A DNA stretch of 64,000 nt from Streptomyces sp. WZ-12. Its GTDB lineage: Bacteria; Actinomycetota; Actinomycetes; Streptomycetales; Streptomycetaceae. Shown piece by piece: positions 56,907 to 64,000 of this stretch (within the stretch, counting starts at the first letter, position 1; every line of letters begins with the position of its first letter). Below the pieces are notes generated by a model. The model was given only the letters and a program-made list of their open reading frames with translations. It made no database searches and was not told the origin of the DNA. The position numbers and the translations under genes were made by a program. The stretch lies in contig NZ_CP118574.1 of NCBI RefSeq assembly GCF_028898845.1, positions 3,224,001 through 3,288,000 of the forward strand, in the 5' to 3' direction.

Positions 56907-57818
56907 ATGTCAGCCCAGTCCGAGTGGACGGTCTCCGGGCCGCGCACGCTGGAGTTCGCCGAGCCCGTCCGGACGCTGACGGTGCGCCTGGTGGGCGGCA
57001 CCGTCAACGTCGTCGGCACCACCGAGGACGGCCCGGCCCGCCTGGAGGTCTCCGCGGTGGACGGCCCGCCGGTGTCGGTCTCCCACGAGGACGGCACCCT
57101 CTCCGTCGGCTATGACGACCTGCCCTGGAAGGGCTTCTTGAAGTTCCTCGACCGCAGGGGCTGGCAGCGCAGCGCGGTGGTCTCGGTGACGGTGCCGGCC
57201 ACCACCCGCGTCGAGGTCGGCGTGGTCGGCGCCGGCGCGGTCGTCTCCGGCATCTCCGGCCCCACGGAGCTGCGCGGGGTCAACGGGGACGGCACCCTCG
57301 TCGGCCTCTCCGGCGCGGTCCGCGCCGACACCGTCAGTGGCAACGTCGAGGCCCAGGCACTCACCGGCGACCTCCGCTTCCACTCCGTCTCGGGCGATCT
57401 GACGGTCATCGACGGCACCGGCGGCGCGGTCCGCGCCGAGTCCGTCAGCGGCGACATGGTGCTGGACCTGGATCCGGCGACCGGCGCGGAGATCGAACTG
57501 ACCACGGTCTCCGGCGAGATCGCCATCCGGCTGCCCGACCCGGCCGACGCCAAGGTGGACGCCGGCACCACCACCGGCGCGGTCACCAACGCCTTCGTCG
57601 ACCTCCGGGTCACCGGCCAGTGGGGCGCCAAGCGGATCACCGGCTCGTTGGGCGCCGGCACCGGCCGCCTCCGGGCCACCACGGTCTCCGGCGCCCTGGC
57701 CCTGCTGCGCCGCCCCGCCTACGAGGAGTCGGACGGCCCCGCCGGCGCCGCGTCGTCCGGCGCGCCGGGCGAAGGCCCCTCCCCCACGACCCCGCCCGCC
57801 GGGAAGAAGGTGCTCTGA
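56907..57818 (+). CDS. DUF4097-family beta-repeat protein
   Basis: 303 aa, rich in short beta strands, with repeated motifs of the form SVSGDLTV, ADTVSGNVEA, TVSGEIAI and TTTGAV. This matches DUF4097, a predicted right-handed beta-helix family. No signal peptide is visible. Function unknown; such genes are usually next to PadR regulators and may act in envelope stress sensing. ATG with GGGGAGG eight bases upstream. The padR gene follows after 2 bp. Confidence 0.85.
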   Translation: MSAQSEWTVSGPRTLEFAEPVRTLTVRLVGGTVNVVGTTEDGPARLEVSAVDGPPVSVSHEDGTLSVGYDDLPWKGFLKFLDRRGWQRSAVVSVTVPATTRVEVGVVGAGAVVSGISGPTELRGVNGDGTLVGLSGAVRADTVSGNVEAQALTGDLRFHSVSGDLTVIDGTGGAVRAESVSGDMVLDLDPATGAEIELTTVSGEIAIRLPDPADAKVDAGTTTGAVTNAFVDLRVTGQWGAKRITGSLGAGTGRLRATTVSGALALLRRPAYEESDGPAGAASSGAPGEGPSPTTPPAGKKVL

Positions 57819-57820
57819 GC

Positions 57821-59026
57821 ATGCCCCCCGTCTTCGCCCACGGCCGCCTGCGGCTCTACCTCCTCAAGCTGCTCGACGAGGCCCCGCGGCACGGCTACGA
57901 GATCATCCGCCTCCTGGAGGAGCGCTTCCAGGGGCTCTACGCCCCGTCCGCTGGCACGGTCTACCCCCGGCTGGCCAAGCTGGAGGCCGAGGGCCTGGTG
58001 TCCCACACCACCGAGGGCGGTCGCAAGGTCTACTCCATCACCGGCGCCGGCCGCGCCGAGCTCGCCGACCGCGGCGGCGAACTGGCCGATCTGGAGCTGG
58101 AGATCCGCGAGTCGGTGGCGGCGCTCGCCTCCGACATCCGCGAGGACGTCAGCGGTTCGGCCCGCGATCTGCGCCGCGAGGTCAAGGAGGCCGCCCAACA
58201 GGCCCGCGCGGGCGGCCAGAAGGGCAACGGGAAGGCCGGCGGCAAGGCCGGTCGCGGGGCCCCGGGCGGGCGCCCGTTCCCGGAAGCCTCGGACTACTTC
58301 GACGGCGCGTACGGCGACAAGGACGCCTGGCGGCAGGCGAAGGAGGAGTTCCGGCGCGCCAAGGAGGAGTGGAAGGAGCAGGCCCGGCGGGCCAAGGAGG
58401 AGAGCCGGCGCGCCAGGCAGGACGCCCAGCGGGCCCGCAAACAGGCCCGGGACGCCCAGGTGTTCGCCCGCGAGGAGGTCCAGCGGGTGATCCGCACCGT
58501 CCAGGAGCAGGCCCAGGGTGTGGTGCGCACCGGGGACTGGTCGGCGGCGGTGAAGGAGGCGCTGGCCGAGGTCTCCCGCGAGGTCGGCCGCTTCACGGGC
58601 GCCCCGTCCGGTGCCGGCGAGCGCGACGGCGCCGCGGACGGCCCGCGGGTCACCGTCGAGCGGGTCGACCTCACCAAGGAGGCCCCGGAGTCGGCGCCCC
58701 CGGAGGAGGCCGCCGCGCCGGCCGCCGGGGCGGCGCCCGCGCCGCCCGAGCCCGCCGCGCCCGCCTGGGCCACCGAGCCCGGCAGCGGCGATCCGGCCCG
58801 CGACTTCGACCGCCTGCTGGACCGCTTCCGCGACGACCTGCGGGACGCGGCCCGCGACCACGGCGTCACCGCGGAGCAATACGCCGAGTCCCACCGCCGG
58901 TTGGCGTCGGCCGCCGCCCACATCGGCACGCTGCTGCGCCGCCCCGGGGCGGGCGACGACGCCTCGGCGACCCCCGACGACGGCACGGGCGCGGACGGCG
59001 GCCCGGGGGCCGGCCGGGGGGCGTAG
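57821..59026 (+). CDS. PadR-family regulator with long coiled-coil extension
   Basis: 401 aa. The N-terminal winged helix covers residues 1-75 (LRLYLLKLLDEAPRHGYEIIRLLEERFQGLYAPSAGTVYPRLAKLEAEGLV). The family is normally about 100-200 aa. Here residues 80-300 form a charged Arg/Lys/Glu-rich region predicted as coiled coil (AKEEFRRAKEEWKEQARRAK and so on). A Pro/Ala-rich stretch follows, and a final helical segment (DFDRLLDRFRDDLRDAARDHG) ends the protein. It starts 2 bp after the DUF4097 stop. It probably represses its own operon through the upstream dyad. Confidence 0.85.
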   Translation: MPPVFAHGRLRLYLLKLLDEAPRHGYEIIRLLEERFQGLYAPSAGTVYPRLAKLEAEGLVSHTTEGGRKVYSITGAGRAELADRGGELADLELEIRESVAALASDIREDVSGSARDLRREVKEAAQQARAGGQKGNGKAGGKAGRGAPGGRPFPEASDYFDGAYGDKDAWRQAKEEFRRAKEEWKEQARRAKEESRRARQDAQRARKQARDAQVFAREEVQRVIRTVQEQAQGVVRTGDWSAAVKEALAEVSREVGRFTGAPSGAGERDGAADGPRVTVERVDLTKEAPESAPPEEAAAPAAGAAPAPPEPAAPAWATEPGSGDPARDFDRLLDRFRDDLRDAARDHGVTAEQYAESHRRLASAAAHIGTLLRRPGAGDDASATPDDGTGADGGPGAGRGA

Positions 59027-59142
59027 GCGCGGGCCGGCGGACCCGGTGGTCGGGCGCCCACGTGCGCTCCCCCGACCCGGGGCCGCCGTTGTTCCGTCCC
59101 CTGCGGAGGCCGAGCCGGCCGCCGGCGCCCCACGTACCGCCC

Positions 59143-59703
59143 TCAGCCCGCGCGTTCGGCGGGCGGCCGGGCCAGCGTCCGCGCCACCGCCTCGTACGTC
59201 ACCCCGCGGCCGGCGAGCACCGCCCCGGCCGGTCCGGAGCGGGCGGTGAGCGCCAACAGCAGGTGCTCGTCGCCGACATGCCGGTCGCCGCGGCCGAGCG
59301 CGATCCGCAGGGCGCGCTCCAGCACCGCCTTGCCCTCCGGCGCGAACGCCCGGCGCATCCGTTTGCCGCGCCCGCCCCGGCGACCACCGGCGGCCAACGC
59401 CCCGGCGCCGTGCGCCTCCTCCACCCGCGCGATGACCTCCTCGACGTCGATCCCGAGCCCGGCCAGCGCCGCCGCGTCGGCCGCCGTGAGGCCGGCCCGC
59501 CGGCGGGCCGCCGCCAGGTCGTCGGCGAGCGCCGCCCGTGGCGCGCCGAGCCCGTCGAGCGCCGCGGCGGCCGGGGTGCCCCGGCGGTCCAACACCGCCA
59601 GCAGCAGCTCCGGTTCGCCGATGGTGTCGCTGCCGGTGCGCTCCGCGTGCGCCCCGGCGTCGCGCACCACCGCCCGCGCCCCGACCGTGAGCCTCTCGAA
59701 CAT
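59143..59703 (-). CDS. Clp N-terminal-domain protein
   Basis: 186-aa protein with two Clp_N repeats of the kind found at the N-terminus of ClpA/ClpC (MFERLTVGARAVVRDAGAHA, IGEPELLLAVLD; then FAPEGKAVLERALRIALGRGDRHVGDEHLLLALT). It lacks AAA+ ATPase domains, so it may bind Clp substrates or act as an adaptor or regulatory protein. ATG at 59701-59703 overlaps the stop of the preceding HTH gene (TGATG), so the two are coupled. Confidence 0.85.
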   Translation of the reverse strand: MFERLTVGARAVVRDAGAHAERTGSDTIGEPELLLAVLDRRGTPAAAALDGLGAPRAALADDLAAARRRAGLTAADAAALAGLGIDVEEVIARVEEAHGAGALAAGGRRGGRGKRMRRAFAPEGKAVLERALRIALGRGDRHVGDEHLLLALTARSGPAGAVLAGRGVTYEAVARTLARPPAERAG

Positions 59704-59912
59704 CAACGCCTCCCGTGCTTCTTGTGGACCGCCTGCCGACTGACCCCCAGCTCGGCGGCGATCTCCTGCCAGGACCAACCCTTCGCGCGGGCGCTGCGCA
59801 CCTGTACGGCCTCCAACTGCTCCAGCAGCCGGCGGAGCGCGGCGACGGCACGCAGCCCGGCCCGCGGGTCCGGGTCACTCGCCCGTGCGGCGAGATCCGT
59901 TGCTTCGGTCAT
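59703..59912 (-). CDS. Short helix-turn-helix regulator
   Basis: 69-aa protein with an HTH (GWSWQEIAAELGVSRQAVHKKHGRR) at its C-terminus, preceded by helical ALRRLLEQLEAVQVRSARAKG. The ATG at 59910-59912 lies six bases after a TACGTT -10 box, so the mRNA is probably leaderless. It is coupled to the Clp_N gene, which may be its partner or a modulator of its stability. Confidence 0.85.
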   Translation of the reverse strand: MTEATDLAARASDPDPRAGLRAVAALRRLLEQLEAVQVRSARAKGWSWQEIAAELGVSRQAVHKKHGRR

Positions 59913-59915
59913 GAT

Positions 59916-59958
59916 GTCAACGTAGGTTGACGGACAGAATGCGTCAACCCCGATTGAC
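59916..59958 (-). promoter_or_regulatory. Leaderless promoter with two identical operator dyads
   Basis: On the minus strand TTGACG (59947-59942), 17 bp, TACGTT (59924-59919), six bases, then the ATG. Two GTCAA-N6-TTGAC dyads, 59916-59931 and 59943-59958, are exactly 27 bp apart; they overlap the -10 and the -35 boxes. They are the natural binding sites for the HTH protein encoded immediately downstream, giving autoregulation. Confidence 0.7.
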
Positions 59959-60069
59959 GGCCCTCTTCTCAAAGGTGCCCCTCCGCACCCCAACCCCCTT
60001 GACCTCAACCGCACTTGAGGGATCAGGCTCGTGCCGCACCCAGAAGAGCCCCACGCGAACGGAGCCGTC

Positions 60070-60822
60070 ATGCCCCCGACCGACCCCGCCCCGACCCTCG
60101 AATTCCCGGACGTCCAACGGCCCGACACCGGCACCGTCCTGATCAGCCCCTGGCTGGTACCGGACGCCCGTTTCCAACGCCCGGCGGCCGACGCGGTGGT
60201 GGACGCCTGGGAGGCGCAGCCCCGCCCGGCCGCGATGCTGACGCTCACCACCTTCCTGAGCACCGACGGCGGCCACGTCCTCAACTACGCGCAGTGGACC
60301 GACGACGCGGCCCACCGGGAGTGGGTGCGCACCCGGCGCCCCGCCGCCCTCGCCCCCGTCGACGCGGCCCTCCCCGGCATCCGCCGCCCGGGCGTGGTCC
60401 GCTACCGCCACCACCGCAGCCACGTGGCCGCCGAACGCGCCACGCGGACACCGGAGTTCGTGGTGACCCCGACGTTCGCCACCGCCACAGCGGACGCCCA
60501 GCGCGCCCTCGCCGACACCGTGCTCGGGATGCTGGCCGAGGAGCCCGTCCCGGGGCTGCTCGGCGCCCACTTCCACTTCTCCCAGGACGGCCGCCGGGTG
60601 CTCAACTTCGGCGAGTGGCGGGGCCGTTCGGCCTGGCGGGCGTTTGCCGACAGCGCCGCTCCGGCCCGACTGCGGGCGGCGATCGAGGCGCTGCCCGGGG
60701 TCGCTCCCGCCCCGGCGGTACCGGCGGACGACGCGGCGGTGGGCACGCCCGGCGTACCGGCCGTGCCCACCTATGTGCCGCACCGGAGCCTGGTCAACGT
60801 CCCACCGCCAGGCCGCGGTTGA
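60070..60822 (+). CDS. Tandem antibiotic biosynthesis monooxygenase (ABM)-like domain protein
   Basis: 250 aa with two ABM/dimeric alpha-beta barrel-like halves. The first half has VLISPWLVP, MLTLTTFLSTDGGHVLNYAQWTDDAAHREWVRTRRP; the second has TPEFVVTPTFATATADAQRALADTVLG and AHFHFSQDGRRVLNFGEWRGRSAWRAF. Such double-domain proteins may be oxygenases or ligand-binding barrels without cofactor; substrate unknown. ATG with GGAG; a GTG 39 bp upstream is also in frame. The gene lies directly opposite the HTH/Clp_N operators. Confidence 0.82.
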   Translation: MPPTDPAPTLEFPDVQRPDTGTVLISPWLVPDARFQRPAADAVVDAWEAQPRPAAMLTLTTFLSTDGGHVLNYAQWTDDAAHREWVRTRRPAALAPVDAALPGIRRPGVVRYRHHRSHVAAERATRTPEFVVTPTFATATADAQRALADTVLGMLAEEPVPGLLGAHFHFSQDGRRVLNFGEWRGRSAWRAFADSAAPARLRAAIEALPGVAPAPAVPADDAAVGTPGVPAVPTYVPHRSLVNVPPPGRG

Positions 60823-60849
60823 CGCCCCTTCGGGGCCGGTGCCGACGGC

Positions 60850-61812
60850 TCAGACCGTCAACACGACCTTCCCGAAGAGCTCCCCCTCCGCCATCTTCGC
60901 GAAGCCCTCGCGCGCCCGGTCCAGCGGCAGCGTCGAGTCGATCACCGGCCGGATGCCCTTGGCGGCGCAGAAGTCGAGCAGTCCGGCCAGCTCCTCCTTG
61001 CTGCCCATGGTCGATCCGACGACCTTCAGCTCCAGGAAGAAGATCCGGTTCAGCTCGCCGCTCTTGGGCGTGAAGCCGCTGGTGGCACCGGAGATGACCA
61101 GGGTGCCGCCGGGCCGCAGCGACCTGATCGAGTGCGACCAGGTGGCCGCGCCGACCGTCTCGATCACCGCGTCCACCCGCCCGGGCAACCGCTCACCGGT
61201 CGGGAACGCCGCCTCGGCGCCCAGCTCCACGGCGCGCTTGCGCTTGGCCTCGTCCCGGCTGGTGGCGAAGACCCGCAGGCCAGCGGCGGCGCCCAGCACG
61301 ATGGCGGCGGTCGCCACCCCGCCGCCGGCGCCCTGGACCAGCACGCTGTCACCGGGCCGGACGCCGGCGTTGGTGAACAGCATCCGGTACGCGGTCAGCC
61401 AGGCGGTGGGCAGGCAGGCCGCCTCCTCGAACGACAGCTCCGCGGGCTTGGCCAGGACGTTCCAGGCGGGCACGGTGACCCGCTCGGCGAAGGTGCCCTG
61501 GTAGCGCTCGGTGAGGATGGAGGGCTTCTCGTCGGGGCCGACGCCGTGGCCGGTCTGCCCGATGACGGAGTGCAGGACGACCTCGTTGCCGTGCTCGTCG
61601 ATGCCGGCGGCGTCGCAGCCGAGGATCATCGGGAGCGACGCTTCGGTGATCCCGACGCCGCGCAGCGTCCACAGGTCGTGGTGGTTGAGGGAGGCGGCCT
61701 TGACGTCGACGGTGGTCCAGCCGGGGCGGGCGGTGGGGGCCGGGCGCTCCCCCAATTCCAGTCCGGAGAGCGGCTGATCGCGGTCGATGCGGGCGGCGTA
61801 GGCAGCAAACAT
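60850..61812 (-). CDS. Zinc-free MDR-family alcohol dehydrogenase/quinone reductase-like protein
   Basis: 320 aa, medium-chain dehydrogenase fold. The catalytic-zinc Cys/His set of alcohol dehydrogenases is only partly present (SLNHHDLWTLRG). The NAD(P)-binding motif is VLVQGAGGGVATAAIVLGAAAG near residue 155. A substrate region AACLPTAWLTAYRML is typical of the quinone oxidoreductase group. ATG at 61810-61812 has TACTTT six bases upstream, again resembling a leaderless start. Terminator and maeB lie upstream. Confidence 0.85.
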   Translation of the reverse strand: MFAAYAARIDRDQPLSGLELGERPAPTARPGWTTVDVKAASLNHHDLWTLRGVGITEASLPMILGCDAAGIDEHGNEVVLHSVIGQTGHGVGPDEKPSILTERYQGTFAERVTVPAWNVLAKPAELSFEEAACLPTAWLTAYRMLFTNAGVRPGDSVLVQGAGGGVATAAIVLGAAAGLRVFATSRDEAKRKRAVELGAEAAFPTGERLPGRVDAVIETVGAATWSHSIRSLRPGGTLVISGATSGFTPKSGELNRIFFLELKVVGSTMGSKEELAGLLDFCAAKGIRPVIDSTLPLDRAREGFAKMAEGELFGKVVLTV

Positions 61813-61937
61813 GATCCCAAAGTAGGCCGCCGGCGGGCCCCGCGACAGCGGGCGCGGGTGTGACACGCACCGCCCGGCGGGTGCGCGCGGGTGGCCGGAT
61901 CCGTGCGGTCGTTTCCCGCCGACGCCGCCCCATGCGG

Positions 61938-61980
61938 ACGGGCCGGGCCGGCACCCCTTGGGGGTGTCGGCCCGGCCCGT
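61938..61980. terminator. Hairpin between the dehydrogenase and malic enzyme genes
   Basis: A 20-bp stem with one G-T pair (61938-61957 and 61961-61980) and a TTG loop, followed by TTT on the plus strand. It lies 30 bp beyond the malic enzyme stop and insulates the dehydrogenase gene from it. Confidence 0.75.
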
Positions 61981-62009
61981 TTTCCGGTGGTCGGTCCGCG
62001 GCGGACCGG

Positions 62010-63236
62010 TCAGCGCCGGGCCACGCCCTCCGCGCGGGCGGCGGCCGCGACGGCCGCGGTGACGGCCGGGGCGACCCGCTCGTCGAACGGCGAGGGGATG
62101 ACCTTGTCCGCGCTCAACTCGTCGGCGACGACGGCGGCCAGCGCCTCCGCGGCGGCGAGCTTCATGCCCTCGGTGATCTGCGCGGCGCGCACCTGCATGG
62201 CGCCGGCGAAGATGCCGGGGAAGGCGAGCACGTTGTTGATCTGGTTCGGGAAGTCGCTGCGCCCGGTGGCGACCACGGCGGCGTACTTGTGGGCGACGTC
62301 CGGGTGGATCTCCGGGTTGGGGTTGGCCATCGCGAAGATCAGCGAGTCCTTCGCCATCTTCGACACCGCCTCCTCCGGCACCGTGCCGCCGGAGACCCCG
62401 ATGAAGACGTCGGCGCCGTCCAGCGCCGACTCCAACGAACCGGTCAGGCCGGCCTTGTTGGTGAAGCCGGCCAGCTCGCGCTTGACGTCGGTGAGGTCGT
62501 CCCGGTCCGCCGAGACCACGCCCTTGCGGTCGCAGACGGCCACGTCGCCGATGCCCGCGTTGATCAGGATCTTGGCGATGGCGACACCGGCCGCGCCGGC
62601 GCCGGAGATGACCGCCCGCAGGTCGCCGAGCTCGCGCTCGGTGAGCTTGGCGGCGTTGCGCAGGGCGGCCAGGGTGACCACGGCGGTGCCGTGCTGGTCG
62701 TCGTGGAAGACCGGGATGTCCAGCCGCTCCTGGAGCCTGCGCTCGATCTCGAAGCACCGCGGCGCCGAGATGTCTTCCAGGTTGACGCCGCCGAAGGACG
62801 GCGCGAGCCGGACGACGGTCTCCACGATCTCGTCGGTGTCGGTGGTCGCGAGCGCGATCGGGACCGCGTCGACACCGCCGAACTGCTTGAAGAGGATGGC
62901 CTTGCCCTCCATCACGGGAAGGGAGGCTTCCGGCCCGATGTCGCCCAGCCCCAGCACCGCCGTGCCGTCCGTGACGACGGCGACGACCTGGGACTTCCAG
63001 GTGTAGTCGTGCACGAGCTCGGGCCGCTCGGCGATGGCGCTGCACACCTTGGCGACGCCCGGCGTGTACGCGAGGGACAGGTCGTCCCGGTCGCGGACCG
63101 GCACGGTCGCCTGGATGGCCATCTTGCCGCCGCGGTGCAGGGCGAAGGCCGGGTCGAAGGGCTCGCCGGACGTGCCGTCCGCGCCGCCCGCACCGGTCTC
63201 GCGATCGCTGCGAGGATTGACGATCTCCGCTGCCAC
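62010..63236 (-). CDS. NAD(P)-dependent malic enzyme
   Basis: 408-aa malic enzyme: oxidative decarboxylation of malate to pyruvate. Motifs are LAYTPGVAKVC near residue 55, VLGLGDIGPEASLPVMEGKAILFKQFGGVDAVPI near 95-125 (catalytic Lys), PVFHDDQHGTAVV near 175 and GAGAAGVAIAKIL near 205 (nucleotide binding), then FAMANPNPEIHPD near 305. It is the short form, without a phosphotransacetylase domain. The GTG at 63234-63236 follows AAAGGGG. Coenzyme preference cannot be told. Confidence 0.95.
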   Translation of the reverse strand: MAAEIVNPRSDRETGAGGADGTSGEPFDPAFALHRGGKMAIQATVPVRDRDDLSLAYTPGVAKVCSAIAERPELVHDYTWKSQVVAVVTDGTAVLGLGDIGPEASLPVMEGKAILFKQFGGVDAVPIALATTDTDEIVETVVRLAPSFGGVNLEDISAPRCFEIERRLQERLDIPVFHDDQHGTAVVTLAALRNAAKLTERELGDLRAVISGAGAAGVAIAKILINAGIGDVAVCDRKGVVSADRDDLTDVKRELAGFTNKAGLTGSLESALDGADVFIGVSGGTVPEEAVSKMAKDSLIFAMANPNPEIHPDVAHKYAAVVATGRSDFPNQINNVLAFPGIFAGAMQVRAAQITEGMKLAAAEALAAVVADELSADKVIPSPFDERVAPAVTAAVAAAARAEGVARR

Positions 63237-63797
63237 TGTTCTTAGACCCCTTTGTCGTAAATCAGTTGAGGGTGGCCACTCCCTGGTTGGGGGGTGGGCG
63301 GGCACCGCGCCCGCGCCCTGCGCCGCGGATGGCCGCCACGCGGGGGGAGGTACGGACGCCGGGCGCGCCGCACACGCGCCCTGAGCCCCGGATGAGGGGT
63401 GTAACGACCCTTTCTACCGGACGGGCATGCACGCCGACGAGTCAGATTCGTTACCTGCTGGTACAAGGCCCCGACAATAGCGACGGAATGCCCAAAATCA
63501 CTGAACGCCCTCCGGGCCGTCCGTATTCCGAGACATCGCCCCTTCGTCGGCGTTCTCCCTATCCTCCGCGGGCAGCCGATTCCCTTGCGCCGGAAGGCCG
63601 GTAGTGACCATTGCCCGTCCGTTATGCGATTTTGACCTGAACGGCAGTCCGAATACCGGAGTCCGGATGGCAAGATTCCGTCACCGACCGAGGGCGCGAC
63701 GCCCAAAGGTGCCCAAAGGTGTGTGCCCACCCCCTTCTCACCAGCGCATCGGCTGCCCACACTGGCACGTCGGTTACCCATCCGCAGGAGGATCCGC
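63237..63797. other. Divergent region between malic enzyme and lipoprotein genes
   Basis: 561 bp without a convincing gene. A tandem direct repeat of GCCCAAAGGT (63701-63710, 63711-63720) lies about 80 bp before the lipoprotein start and may belong to its promoter or operator. The 63400-63660 part is less G/C-rich than average. Confidence 0.4.
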
Positions 63798-64000
63798 ATG
63801 ACCGCAGACACCACCCGTCGCGCGGCGGCCGGCAGGCCCGGCAGGTCCGTCAAGACTGCTGCCGCGATAGCCACGGTCACCGCATCGCTGCTGCTGCTCA
63901 GCGCTTGCGGTGACCAGACCCAGGCGGCGCAGGCCCGGCGGGAGGCGGCGAAGAACCGGAATCCGCACGCCCCGCTTTTCAGCAAGTTGCCCAAGGACGT
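63798..64000 (+). CDS. Substrate-binding lipoprotein, start only (runs off window)
   Basis: At least 67 residues. An N-terminal signal peptide with lipobox LLLLSAC (Cys near residue 38), after a basic RRAAAGRPGRSVK stretch, marks a lipoprotein. The mature part starts GDQTQAAQARREAAKN. The downstream end is missing, so the family cannot be proved; a solute-binding protein of an ABC transporter would fit the place next to malic enzyme. ATG with AGGAGG about seven bases upstream. Confidence 0.75.
   Translation, partial: MTADTTRRAAAGRPGRSVKTAAAIATVTASLLLLSACGDQTQAAQARREAAKNRNPHAPLFSKLPKD

Noticed and set aside
57719..59878. Minus-strand open frame of over 700 codons opposite padR
   Set aside because: It has no domain and covers two convergent genes with clear motifs on their own frames.

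Overview
This 64 kb window is high-GC (about 70% or more) actinobacterial DNA with GTG and ATG starts, many overlapping stop/start pairs and few AT-rich tracts. The gene families (a conservon, NrtL, a DUF6104-type small protein, a fused 2-oxoglutarate dehydrogenase/succinyltransferase, MAB_1171c-type membrane proteins) and the gene order point to a Streptomyces chromosome core. The order from the ATP synthase a subunit through rho, threonine/lysine synthesis, lon and 2-oxoglutarate dehydrogenase to malic enzyme is, from general knowledge, that of the Streptomyces core; no database comparison was made.

Region 1 (1-19.5 kb, all minus strand) is housekeeping. Reading down the minus strand: an orphan response regulator, nrtL, lysA, hom, thrC, thrB, rho, an LCP cell-wall ligase, rpmE, prfA, prmC, a Sua5-type tRNA modification enzyme, a phosphatase-like protein whose nucleophilic Cys is Ser, glyA, a polyprenyl-phosphate GlcNAc-1-P transferase, atpI, and atpB cut by the window edge.

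Region 2 (19.7-26 kb) is accessory: tRNA-Arg(CCG), then a HELGH metallopeptidase gene overlapping a multi-spanning membrane protein gene, a Nudix hydrolase, a 172-bp palindromic MITE-like element, a three-HTH XRE regulator and a cytochrome P450. The membrane protein gene carries a 17-bp tandem duplication that shifts its frame and replaces its C-terminus.

Region 3 (26-37 kb) holds an accessory SEDS/PBP pair, an ABC ATPase, an alpha/beta hydrolase, an ADP-ribosylglycohydrolase, two divergent diiron oxygenase-type genes (one followed by a 70-bp duplicate of its own 3' end), a TetR regulator and a StyA-like flavoprotein. The flavoprotein sits at the end of a complete conservon (cvnA-B-C-D, 37-41.7 kb).

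Region 4 (42-64 kb) contains a PP2C-like phosphatase, MarR regulator, GH25 lysozyme, lon with a HAIR-like operator, a pentapeptide-repeat protein with an N-terminal Cys cluster, a rhomboid-like protein, a methyltransferase-like protein, a two-component system and the large 2-oxoglutarate dehydrogenase. It continues with a DUF4097-padR operon, an HTH/Clp_N pair behind a leaderless promoter covered by two identical dyads, a double-ABM protein, a quinone-reductase-like dehydrogenase, malic enzyme and the start of a substrate-binding lipoprotein. Central carbon flux (kgd, malic enzyme), aspartate-family amino acids, translation termination and envelope functions dominate. The accessory genes look like signalling or oxidative-tailoring modules.
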